Of a stretch of DNA of 64,000 nt, positions 45,001-53,600 are shown in pieces (position 1 is the stretch's first letter; every line of letters starts with the position of its first letter). The notes under the pieces are model-generated. The model worked only from the letters and a program-made list of their open reading frames with translations. It made no database searches and was not told the origin of the DNA. A program made the position numbers and the translations under genes. The stretch is from JBDIAG01 sp047974565 (GTDB lineage: Bacteria > Actinomycetota > Actinomycetes > Actinomycetales > CAWJMD01): the NCBI GenBank assembly GCA_047974565.1, contig JBKECN010000046.1:10179-74178 (forward strand). Direction: 5' to 3'.

Positions 45001-47852
45001 TCACCGTGGCGATCGATGGCGGCACCCCGGTCACCGTGGCCACCGGACCCGACGGCTCCTGGTCGCTGACGGCCCCGACCCTGACCGAAGGCCCGCACAC
45101 CGTCACCGCGACGGCAACCGACCCAGCCGGCAACACCGGCTCCACCAGTGCGACTTTCACCGTCGACACCACCGCCCCCGCGATCACCATCACCTCCCCG
45201 GCAGACGGGTCGGCGAGCAACGACACCACACCCGCAATCACCGGAACCTCGGACGTCCTCTCGGGCAGCATCCTGGTAGCCGTGGACGGCGGCACCCCGG
45301 TCACCGTGACCACCGGCGCCGACGGCTCCTGGTCGACCCCCGCCGGAACCCTCGGCGAAGGCCCGCACACGGTCACCGCCACGGCAACCGATCCAGCCGG
45401 CAACACCGGCTCCGACACCACGACCTTCACCGTCGACACCACCCCACCCGCCATCACGATCACCTCCCCCGCGGACGGCTCGCTCGGCAATGACGCCACC
45501 CCCACGGTCACCGGAACCTCGGACGTGCTCTCCGGCTCGATCCTCGTCGCAGTCGATGGTGGCACCCCGGTGAGCGTGACCACCGCGGCGGACGGCTCCT
45601 GGTCCCTGACCACACCCACCCTCACCGACGGACCCCATACCGTCACGGCGACCGCAACCGATCCAGCCGGCAACACCGGCTCCGACACCACGACCTTCAC
45701 CGTCGACACCACCCCACCCGCCATCACGATCACCGAGCCGGCAGACGGATCGCTGACCAACGACGCCACGCCAGCCGTTACCGGCACCTCCGACGTGCTC
45801 TCCGGCACTATCAGCCTCGTCGTCGATGCCGACACCCCGGTGATGGTCGGCACGGGCAGCGACGGGGCGTGGGCAACGTCGACGGTGTCGCTGGCCGACG
45901 GCCCACACCAGGTGGTCGCCTCGGCAGTCGACGCGGCCGGCAACACCGGTTCGGACACAGCCTCTTTCACCGTCGACACGACGCCTCCCGTGGTGGCCAT
46001 CACCGCGCCGGCCGACGGGTCGAGCACCAACGAGGTCAGCCCGACCGTCACCGGAACCTCGGACGTGCTCTCCGGTTCGATCCTGGTGGCGATCGACGGC
46101 GGGGCCCCGGTTGCGGTGACCACCGCGGCGGACGGCACGTGGTCCACGCCGGCCGGCACGCTCACCGACGGCGCGCATGTCGTCACCGTCACCGCCACCG
46201 ACCCGGCCGGTAACACCGGCTCGGACTCCAGCACCTTCACCGTGGACACCGTGGCCCCGACGATCCAGATCGTCACGCCCCGCGAGGCCGCCTATCTGCC
46301 GTCCGGACCGGTGACGATCGCCGGAACGACCTCGCAGACAGGTGGAGTGGTCCAGTTGTCGATCGACGGGCTGGCTCCGGTCTCGGTGCCGGTCGACGGC
46401 ACCGGCGCCTGGACTTATCTGGCCACCGGGCTCGCCGACGCAGAACACCAGGTGACCGCAAGCATCACCGATGCGGCCGGCAACGTGGCCTCCGACTCCG
46501 TACAGTTCACCCTGGGCGCCACCATCGGGGTCAGCATCGTCACTCCCGAACAGGGCACGACCATCAGCGACGCGACACCGGTCAGCTCCGGCACCTCGAC
46601 GGTCATCTCCGGAACGATCTCACTGGCGGTGGACGGCGCCGCGGCGCTCACCCTGCCCACGGATGGGGACGGCCTGTGGTCCCAACAACTCACCACTCTG
46701 GCGGACGGCCCGCACACCATCACCGCCACTGCCCTGAACGGGGCTGAAATCGACTCTGACGCAGTGACCTTCACTGTCGACACGACGGCTACGATCCTCA
46801 TTGACGAGCCGACGCAGGGCGAGCACACCAGCCAGGCGCGTCCGCCGATTCGTGGCCGGTCGGATATCCACAACGGCACGGTGACCATCGACCTCGACGG
46901 CACCCAGACCACTGTCGAGACGAACGCTCACGGTGACTGGCTGCTCACCCCGAACTCACCCCTGGCCAACGGGCCATACACGGCTCGAGTGAGCGGCAGT
47001 GACGCGGTCGGCAACACAGCAGCGACGTCGGTGGACTTCGTTGTCGCCGCGCTCGAGCCGGCGATAGCCATCACGTCCCCGGCGACTGGGGCCGTCCTGG
47101 CCGAGAATCGACCGCCGGTGCGCGGCACCTCCAATGTGCCGCTGGCAACGGTGGACTTGACGCTGGGTGGCACCCTCTGGGCTCAGGTGGCCACCGATGC
47201 CGAGGGCGGATGGGAGTACCTGCCCGCGGTGGGCTTGGCCGATGGCACTTACACGGTGGTGGCAAGCGTCGTGGACGGCGCCGACCAACGAGCCCAGGCA
47301 ACCTCCACCTTCACCATCGATACACTGGCTCCCAGCGTCGAGATCGTCTCTCCAGCAGCGGGATCGACGACGACGGACACCACGCCGGCGATCACCGGAT
47401 CCTCCAGCCTGCGCAGTGCCAGCATCCAGCTCAGCATCGACAGCGGCACCCCGGCGACGGTGAGCACCGACGCCGCTGGAGCGTGGGCGTTCACCCCGAC
47501 CACTGCGCTCGCCCTCGCCGAGCACACCGTGCAGGCCACCGCTCAGGACGCGGCCGGCAATGTGGGCCAGGACTCCACGTCCTTCACCATCGCCGCTGAC
47601 TCGGGAGGCTCCGGGGACTCCGGTGGCTCGACCGGGTCCACGGGATCCACCGGATCCACCGGGTCCACCGGGTCGGGCGGGACGAGCACGTCCGGATCGG
47701 CGTCGGACGGCTCGGGCACGAGCGCGTCCTCGTCGTTGGCCTACACCGGGATGAGTACGAGTCCGCTCAGCGTGGGCATCCTGCTCGTCCTGGGCGGGGC
47801 TCTGCTCCGGCTTCGGCGTCGTGGCACCGGGCTGGACGAGAGCCCCGTGTAA
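42024..47852 (+). CDS. Giant Ig-repeat surface protein with LAXTG sortase signal
   Basis: 1942 residues. Signal peptide (residues 1-34, ending PPAARAE). N-terminal domain about 35-330 is strand-rich and not recognised. Then 17 Ig-like repeats of about 90 residues (about 332-1860), each opening like ITSPADGSATNDTTPTITGT and closing with the SFTVDTTAP pattern; copies 6-12 are nearly identical. A Ser/Gly/Thr linker (STGSTGSTGS) leads to LAYTG (1905-1909), a hydrophobic segment and RLRRR, the pattern of class E sortase substrates. It is therefore wall-anchored, probably an adhesin or biofilm protein. ATG 42024 follows GGGGGAG; a TTG at 42000 is less likely. No sortase gene is in the window. Confidence 0.95.
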   Translation: MRSLTTVLPRPSAVVAIVALAMSVVVWQPPAARAEPIATAVYGSTSSADMLGVGVDLIGLSLADLRVAHTTGPTGTAVGSVATTDNVDATTLGVITVPVSGVTTAVPTGADGDDTATGTLLEVDITVPTLLDVQTGTLTYNHEVHWRDGVCVPPDTVLSSATTTTAGITVAAAGTDVLSTGDVTTTTKTTLPQVDTFHDTRGVLSQASGTMADISLLGGAVTVSALDPVMSVMSGDSTASITGSAVQVSVGGAPAVTLLPGTSQTFSLALGRTVTLTLAPSVITGAGGTFEATYLTADVHLGLGSDVSLNLIPLSVSALAPATGLECDTAATIAITSPADGSATADNTPTITGTSDILSGTVSLVLDGRPAVSVSTDATGAWSYTPTTSLDDGVRVVSVSGTDTAGNSVSTSSSFTVDTVGPAVAILSPVDGSATADSTTTISGTSDVLSGTVSLVVDGGTAVPVPTDASGNWTYTSVSSLADGSHTASVTASDPVGNTTSASTTFTVDTTASVTITAPADGSVINDPQPLVTGTSDLPDSTLTLTLDASAPVSLTTDATGAWSYQVPATLLDGAHTVNISGQDSLGNTGSDSSSFTLDTVAPAVEITTPAEGSTTNDATPTISGTSEVLSGSIAVAVDGGTAVSVSTGADGSWSLTAPALTDGPHTVTATATDPAGNSASDTNSFTVDTVADVAITTPADGSLTNDPTPTVSGTSEVISGTVSLVLDGGTPVTVTTGGDGSWSSTLPGLSDGPHTVTVSAVDGLGNTGSDTSTFTVDTVAPVVAITSPANGTATNDTTPTITGTSDVLSGSILVAVDGGTPVSVTTAPDGSWSLTTPTLTDGPHAVTATATDPAGNTGSDTSSFTVDTTAPAIAITAPAEGSATNDITPTITGTSDVLSGTVQVMVDGGTPVSVATGADGSWSLTSPTLAEGPHTITATATDPAGNTGSDTTSFTVDTTPPTVTITSPGNGTVTNDTTPSITGTSDVQSGTITVAIDGGTPVTVATGPDGSWSLTAPTLTEGPHTVTATATDPAGNTGSTSATFTVDTTAPAITITSPADGSASNDTTPAITGTSDVLSGSILVAVDGGTPVTVTTGADGSWSTPAGTLGEGPHTVTATATDPAGNTGSDTTTFTVDTTPPAITITSPADGSLGNDATPTVTGTSDVLSGSILVAVDGGTPVSVTTAADGSWSLTTPTLTDGPHTVTATATDPAGNTGSDTTTFTVDTTPPAITITEPADGSLTNDATPAVTGTSDVLSGTISLVVDADTPVMVGTGSDGAWATSTVSLADGPHQVVASAVDAAGNTGSDTASFTVDTTPPVVAITAPADGSSTNEVSPTVTGTSDVLSGSILVAIDGGAPVAVTTAADGTWSTPAGTLTDGAHVVTVTATDPAGNTGSDSSTFTVDTVAPTIQIVTPREAAYLPSGPVTIAGTTSQTGGVVQLSIDGLAPVSVPVDGTGAWTYLATGLADAEHQVTASITDAAGNVASDSVQFTLGATIGVSIVTPEQGTTISDATPVSSGTSTVISGTISLAVDGAAALTLPTDGDGLWSQQLTTLADGPHTITATALNGAEIDSDAVTFTVDTTATILIDEPTQGEHTSQARPPIRGRSDIHNGTVTIDLDGTQTTVETNAHGDWLLTPNSPLANGPYTARVSGSDAVGNTAATSVDFVVAALEPAIAITSPATGAVLAENRPPVRGTSNVPLATVDLTLGGTLWAQVATDAEGGWEYLPAVGLADGTYTVVASVVDGADQRAQATSTFTIDTLAPSVEIVSPAAGSTTTDTTPAITGSSSLRSASIQLSIDSGTPATVSTDAAGAWAFTPTTALALAEHTVQATAQDAAGNVGQDSTSFTIAADSGGSGDSGGSTGSTGSTGSTGSTGSGGTSTSGSASDGSGTSASSSLAYTGMSTSPLSVGILLVLGGALLRLRRRGTGLDESPV

Positions 47853-47940
47853 CCCCTGGCCCCCGGGACTCCCCGCGAGCGGCCCCTGAGGTTCGGCGGG
47901 CCCGACGTCGAGGTGGTGACAGATGTCCAATCCATCGCTC

Positions 47941-47979
47941 ACTTTGCATTGCAAAGTTTGAGACTTTGCGCTACAAAGT
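47941..47979 (+). promoter_or_regulatory. Twin palindromic operators overlapping a leaderless promoter
   Basis: ACTTTGC-ATT-GCAAAGT (47941-47957) and ACTTTG-CGCTA-CAAAGT (47963-47979) are two inverted repeats of the same half-site, 22 bp centre to centre. TTGCAA (47949-47954) and TACAAA (47972-47977), 17 bases apart, would form the promoter, placing the start of transcription at about 47984, the first base of the ATG. A repressor bound here would cover both boxes; the winged-helix protein at 48523 is the obvious candidate. Confidence 0.65.
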
Positions 47980-47983
47980 AGCT

Positions 47984-48526
47984 ATGGGAACACCAGCGAT
48001 GACAGTCCAGTCCGTTCACGATCTGGCCGAGCGGCCCAACCAGCGGGTCAACCACGGCTACGCCTTCGTCATGCTCTTCTGGGGCGCCCTCACCGTGGTC
48101 TCGGGTGTGGTCTACACGATCTGGGATCCGGCGATCAGTTGGGTCTACTGGGCGATCGCCGGCCCGGTCGGTGGGGCTCTCACCGCCGGGTACTTCGCCC
48201 GCCGCTCGATCCGGCTCGGCATCCGGGGCAAGCACATCTGGGCCTACCCGGTGATCGGCCTGGGCATCACGGTAAGCGCATTCGCGGTCGCCACCCTGGC
48301 CCCTCCGTTGTGGATCATGCCCGCCATCGCCATTGCCGTCGGGGTCGGCAACCTCCTCTTCGGCGTGCTCTCGCACTACTCGGCGGTCACCGTGGCCGGC
48401 CTGGGCATGGTGGCACTCGGCCTGGCCGGCGGCCTGGGCGGGCTGGAGTCGGCACCCTTGCTGTTCATCCTCGGCGGCTACTACGCGCTCACCGGCCTCG
48501 CGCTGCGGGCCGACTCCTCGCGATGA
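47984..48526 (+). CDS. Multi-pass membrane protein paired with winged-helix regulator
   Basis: 180 residues with about five hydrophobic segments (YAFVMLFWGALTVVSGVVYTI, WVYWAIAGPVGGALTAGYF, AYPVIGLGITVSAFAVATL, ...). A cytosolic RRSIRLGIRGKH loop is visible. No family with known function is recognised. The ATG at 47984 has no ribosome binding site and lies 5 bases after the operator, so it is likely leaderless. Its end overlaps the regulator start by ATGA. Such membrane protein/winged-helix pairs are common in actinobacteria and often unassigned. Confidence 0.85.
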   Translation: MGTPAMTVQSVHDLAERPNQRVNHGYAFVMLFWGALTVVSGVVYTIWDPAISWVYWAIAGPVGGALTAGYFARRSIRLGIRGKHIWAYPVIGLGITVSAFAVATLAPPLWIMPAIAIAVGVGNLLFGVLSHYSAVTVAGLGMVALGLAGGLGGLESAPLLFILGGYYALTGLALRADSSR

Positions 48527-48843
48527 GCAGCGGCCCGAGCGCGGACGGCTCTCCCCTGCACGATCTGGACGACGTCGTCCACCAACGGGTTCGGCTCGCC
48601 ATCCTGGCGCTGCTCAGCCAGGTGGACGCCCTGGAGTTCACCCGGGTCCGCGACGAGTTGGGGGCCACCGACGGCAACCTCAACCGGCATCTGCGGGCGC
48701 TCGACGATGCCGGCTATGTGAACCAGTCTCGCGAGAGCCGTCGGGGCAAATCGTCCACCTGGCTGTCCATTACCGCGGCGGGAAGCCTCGCACTCTCACG
48801 GGAGGTGGCTGCCCTACGCGCACTCCTGGACCACATCGACTAG
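48523..48843 (+). CDS. Winged-helix (HTH_34-type) transcriptional regulator
   Basis: 106 residues. A single winged helix with the pattern VHQRVRLAILALLSQVDALEFTRVRDELG, GATDGNLNRHLRALDDAGYV (split), then a wing SRESRRGKSSTWLSIT, as in small transcriptional regulators related to MarR/PadR. It has no ligand domain. Translationally coupled to the membrane protein (ATGA overlap). Likely binds the ACTTTG...CAAAGT operators upstream of that gene, giving autoregulation. Confidence 0.88.
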   Translation: MSSGPSADGSPLHDLDDVVHQRVRLAILALLSQVDALEFTRVRDELGATDGNLNRHLRALDDAGYVNQSRESRRGKSSTWLSITAAGSLALSREVAALRALLDHID

Positions 48844-49106
48844 CGCGTGTCCCGTAATCCCCGCCCTGCTGCGCAGGACCCTGACGGGCGTCCGGCGGCG
48901 TTGTCCTCGACTCGACGTGGCTCTGCCACGCCCTCGCTCGTCCGCCTTGCCGCACACTCCGCCAGAGACTGCTCGTGACGGGCTCGCATTACGAGACATG
49001 CCTAGCCACTCACTCCCAGTCTGTGGACCACACGCCAAGCTGGGTGTGCAGGAGGCCTCGGACTCGACCGCGCTCTTGCACGCCGAAGCTGCACCTTCAT
49101 GACCAC

Positions 49107-49515
49107 GGTGACGTTTGCCATCGACACGACTCCACTCGCCCCGACTCAGCTCCCGCTTCGTCACCCGGGCGACGTTTGGCGCCAGCGGATACCGCTCGTC
49201 CCAGCCCAAGGCCGCACCCTCGCAACCCGGGTGACGTTTGGCACCTGCACTTCGCAACCCGGGTGATGTTCAGGCCCCGCACTTCGCAACCCGGGTGACG
49301 TTTGGCACCTGCACTTCGTTACCCAGGTGACGTTTCGCAGCCTTGGGTGACCTCTAGCGTTACCCCCGGCCGCACTTCGTCACCCAGGTCACGTTCGGCA
49401 TCACCGGACACCGCCCACCCCAGCCCACGGCCGCACCCTCGCAGCCCGGGTGACGTTTGGCATCGACCGAACACCCGCCCCTGGCCCCCCAGGCGCACTT
49501 CGTCACCCGGGCAGG
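49107..49515. repeat. Irregular GTGACGTTTGGC repeat array, about 8 copies
   Basis: A core CCCGGGTGACGTTTGGCA, usually preceded by CACTTCG, recurs at about 49107 (degenerate), 49164, 49226, 49258, 49292, 49323, 49383, 49445 and, partially, 49505. Intervals are near 33 or 60 bases. Spacers are not unique and the copies vary, so it is not a CRISPR. The reverse complement word GCCAAACGTCACCCGGGT also occurs at about 31903. The whole gap 48844-49661 holds no gene I can support. Confidence 0.85.
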
Positions 49516-49661
49516 GGTGTCCCGGCTCGACGTGGCTAAGACCCAACTCGCGCCCTCCTCCACCGTGCCCAACGCCCGCCAACCGCTCGCGACGCACGGG
49601 GCATTGGACGCACGTGAGAACAGACGCACAGGGCATTCCCAGACACGCCAACTCGATCCAG

Positions 49662-50573
49662 CTAGATCAGGGCGAACGCCGGCACGGTCGCGTACTTCAC
49701 GCCGATCGCCACGAGCAGCAGCACGAAGATGCCCGCCAGGCCGAGCCATTGCCGGGCCCGGTGAGCCCGGCCGGTGACCGGCTGTCGCCGGCCGAGGTAG
49801 GCGATCGCCCCGGCGCCGGCCACACCGGTGAGGAAGCCGCCCAGGTGCCCCTGCCAGGCGATGCCGGGGATGAGAAAGCCGATCACGACGTTGATGCCGA
49901 TGACCGCCCACATCCCGGCCGCCGACCAGCCCAGCCGGTGCTGCAACACAACGAAGCCGCCGAAGAGACCGAAGACCGCACCCGAGGCCCCGACCACCGG
50001 TGTGCACCACATCCCGCAGTGACCTGCCGCCAACTGGGCCATCGTCGGGGGCGCGGCGAGCAGCACGAAGAACACCGAGCCACCAAAGGCACTGAGCAGG
50101 TACAAGGCCACGAAACGGGCCCGGCCGAGCATCGGCTCCAGATAGGTACCCATGATCCACAGGGCGTACATGTTGAACAGGATGTGCGTGGGATTCGAGC
50201 TATGCACGAAGGCGGAGGTCACAAAGCGCCACGGCTCGGCGGCACCGAACGAGGGCACCAACCACAACGACTCGGTCAGCGACGGAACGAAGAGCTGCCC
50301 GGCGTAGATCACCGCGCACAGGCCGATCAGGGTGATCGTCGCGACCGGACGACCATCGGTGACCGCACCACCGAAGATGGTGCGGGCCGAGGGGTTGCGC
50401 TTGGCCTGAGCGTTCACGCAGTCGACACACTGCACTCCGACCGCCGCCGGGCGTTGGCAGTCCGGGCAGGCGGGACGGTTGCAGCGTTGGCACCGCACCC
50501 ACGAGGGCCGGTCCGGATGGCGGGCACAGACCGGGAACTCGCTCGGGACCTGCGGCCCCGGCTGTCCGGTCAT
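49662..50573 (-). CDS. Rhomboid-family intramembrane serine protease with N-terminal zinc finger
   Basis: 303 residues. The N-terminus holds a B-box-like cysteine cluster (CARHPDRPSWVRCQRCNRPACPDCQ, then GVQCVDC). The membrane part has six or seven helices with the catalytic Ser in VVGASGAVFG and His in WQGHLGGFL; the HxxxN-type motif HILFNMYALW and EPMLGRARF loop are also present. It cleaves single-pass membrane proteins. The substrate is unknown. ATG 50573 (MTGQPGPQVP) is chosen over an upstream ATG at 50639, which lies inside smc. Downstream of smc on the same strand. Confidence 0.93.
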   Translation of the reverse strand: MTGQPGPQVPSEFPVCARHPDRPSWVRCQRCNRPACPDCQRPAAVGVQCVDCVNAQAKRNPSARTIFGGAVTDGRPVATITLIGLCAVIYAGQLFVPSLTESLWLVPSFGAAEPWRFVTSAFVHSSNPTHILFNMYALWIMGTYLEPMLGRARFVALYLLSAFGGSVFFVLLAAPPTMAQLAAGHCGMWCTPVVGASGAVFGLFGGFVVLQHRLGWSAAGMWAVIGINVVIGFLIPGIAWQGHLGGFLTGVAGAGAIAYLGRRQPVTGRAHRARQWLGLAGIFVLLLVAIGVKYATVPAFALI

Positions 50574-50628
50574 CGACGGGTTGCCGTTCTCACGTGGTCT
50601 GCCGCGCTCGCCCTGCACTGACCGGGCA

Positions 50629-53600
50629 TCACCCAGCACGCTCCAGACGTTGACTGATCACCGTGGACACCCCGTCCCCGCGCATGGTCACACCGTACAG
50701 CGCGTCCGCGCCCTCCATCGTGCGCTTCTGGTGGGTGATGACGATGAGCTGGGACGAGTCCCGCAGCTCCCCGAAGATATCGATCAGCCGGCCCAGGTTG
50801 ACGTCGTCCAGGGCCGCCTCCACCTCGTCCATGACATAGAACGGAGACGGCCTGGCCTTGAAGATGGAGACCAGCAAAGCGACTGCGGTCAAAGACCTTT
50901 CGCCGCCGGACAACAGCGACAGCTGCTTGACCTTCTTGCCTGCCGGGCGAGCCTCGACCTCGATCCCGGTGGTGAGCATGTCGTTCGGGTCGGTGAGCAC
51001 CAACCGGCCCTCCCCGCCCGGGAAGAGCCGGGAGAACACCCCGACGAACTGTTCGGCGGTGTCGGCGAAGGCCTCACTGAACACCTGCTCGACCCGCTGG
51101 TCGATCTCGGCGACGATGCCCAGCAGGTCCGCACGCGAGCGTTTGAGGTCGTCCAACTGCTCGACGAGGAAGGTGTGCCGCTCCTCCAAGGCCTGGAACT
51201 CCTCCAGCGCGAGCGGGTTCACCTTTCCGAGCGCATTCATCGCGCGTTCGGCCTTGCGCAGCCGCTTCTGCTGTTCGGTCCGCACGAAAGGCACCGGCTC
51301 CGGCGCAGTCTCGGGCTCGGGATCTCCCGGTGAGGGCGGCGGCGGCGGAACCATCAGGTGTGGGCCGTACTCGTCCACCAGCACCTCGGCGTCCAGGCCC
51401 AGTTCGCTGATCGCCCGCTCGGTGAGTTGCTCGATCCGCAAGCGTTGCTGGGTGCGGGCCACCTCGTCGCGGTGCGCCTCGTCGGTGAGCTGGGCCAGCT
51501 CGGCGCCCAGGGCGTCCAGCCGGTCGCGTTCGGTGGCGACCCTGGTCTCCCGCTCGGCGCGTTCGGCCTCCACCGCGTCCCGGTCCGCACCGGCCCGGGC
51601 CACCGCCGCGTCGAGCAACTGCACCAGGGTCTGCATCCCGGTCTCCACCGACGCGGCCACAGCCGCCTGCCGGCGACGCTGCTCGGCCCGGGCGGCGGCC
51701 CTGGCCCGGGCCTGCTCCTCGCGCAGAGCGGCTCGTTCCAGCGACTCGGCCCGCCCGGCCAGGCCGGTGAGGCGTTCCTCGGCGGTGCGCAGTGCCAGTC
51801 TCGCGTCGGTCTCGGCCGCCCGGGCCGAACGCGCCTGCTCGGCGAGGGCGTCCCGCTCGGAGGTGTCGGGCTCGGCGTCCCCGTCGGCCGTGGCGGCCTG
51901 AGCGGCATCGAGCCGGGCGGTCAGTTCGGCGAGGGCGGTGGTGTCAGCCTCCAACGACTCTTGCGCCGCGGCCAGCGAGGACTCCAACCGGGCAGCCTCG
52001 GAGGTCGCCGAGCGTACCGCGGAGGCCAGCTGGCCGAGCCGCTCGGCCACCGCCGCGAACCGGGCGTCGCTGGCGTGCAACCGTTCCAGCGCCGCAGCCA
52101 CCCGCTCCCCGGCCTCCTCGGCCTGGCGCCGCGCAGCCACCAACTCGAAGCGGGTCTGCTCGGCGGCACGTACCGCCTCGGCGAGCGCGCCCTCCGCCTC
52201 ATCGATCGCCGCCCGCACGTGCAGGGCCGAATGCTGCGTGGACGAGCCTCCCCGGGCGGTGCGCGAACCCAACACGTCCCCGTCGGCGGTGACGGCGGTC
52301 AGGTGTGGATGGCCGGCCACCACCGCGCGGGCCTCTGCCAGTCCGTCTACCACCACGACGTTGCCGAGCAGGTCGGCCACGGTGCCGGACAGGTCGTCGC
52401 CGGTGGTCACCAGGTCGCGTGCCCAGCGCCCGCCCCCGGGCGCCGCACCGCCGGACACGGCCGGCTCCGCGGTGCCTGCCAACACCAGGGACACCTGGCC
52501 GGCGTCGGTGTCACGCAGGTGGCGAAGCGCGTCGACGGCCGCCTCCACGCCGGTGACCGCTACCGCGTCGGCGAGGCCGCCGAGCGCGGCCGCGATCGCG
52601 TCGGCGTAAGCCGGATCCACCTGGACCAGTTCGGGAACCACTCCCAGTACCCCTGCCACCCCGGATTCGGGAGCCACCAGCACCGCGGCCCCGTCCGCAG
52701 CCTCCAGGCCCAACTCCAGAGCCTCCTTGCGGGCCGTCCAGGTGGCTCGCTCCTTGTCCGCCTCACGCTCGCGCTGCTCCAACTCCGCGACGCGGGCGGC
52801 GGCCTCGGCGGCGGCCTGCTCGGCGGCGGTGTGCTCGGCGTCGAGCCCTTCCTCACCCTCCTCGACCCCGGCGACCTGCTGTTCCAGGACGTTGAACTCC
52901 TCCTGGCTGGCCCGGCCTCGTTCGGTTGCCTGCTCGACCGCCGCCCGCAGGCGCCCGATCTCGGCTTCGGTCGCCTCCACCCGGGAGCGTTTGGCGGATA
53001 CCTGGCCGGCGAGGCGGGCCAATCCCTCTCGGCGGTCCGCCCGGGCCCGCTGCAAGGCCGCGACGGCGCGTTCGGCCTCCCCGTGCCGCTCCTCCAGCCC
53101 GCTGCGCTCGCCCACCCGGGCTTGCAGCACCGCGGCCGCGGCATCTACCTCACCGGCCAGCGCCTGTTCTTGTTCGCGGGCCCGGGCGGCGTCGGCGCGC
53201 AGCCGGTCCGGGTCGGTGCGGTTGTCCGGCTCCGGATCGTCCTGGCCGAGCAGCCGGAGGCGTTCACTGGCCAGGCCGGCGGTGCCCCGGGCCCGCTCTC
53301 GTAGGCCGGACAGGTCGAACCACACCTGGGAGACCTCACGCATCCGTGGTGCTGCGGCCGCCGCCTCGTCCTGCAGCCGCGCCAGGGTCCGGCGGGCCCC
53401 GGCCACGGAGTCCTCCACCTCGGCACGCCGGGCCAGCAGAGCGGTCTCGTCCGCGACCTCCTGCTCGAGAGTGGTGCTCAGCTGGACGAGTTCGTCGGCC
53501 AGCAGCCGGGCCTTGGCGTCGCGGACCTCGGCCTGGATGGTCACCGCCCGGCGAGCCACCTCGGCCTGGCGCCCCAGCGGGCCGAGCTGGCGGCGGATCT

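Noticed and set aside
44732..46276. 514-codon minus-strand frame opposite the Ig repeats
   Set aside because: Its regularity only mirrors the repeats of the real surface protein on the plus strand.
49107..49515. Possible CRISPR array
   Set aside because: Repeat copies are degenerate, intervals are irregular (33 or 60 bases), spacers are not unique-length, and there are no cas genes.
51358..53304. 648-codon plus-strand open frame opposite smc
   Set aside because: Gly/Arg-rich low-complexity product, fully antisense to smc.
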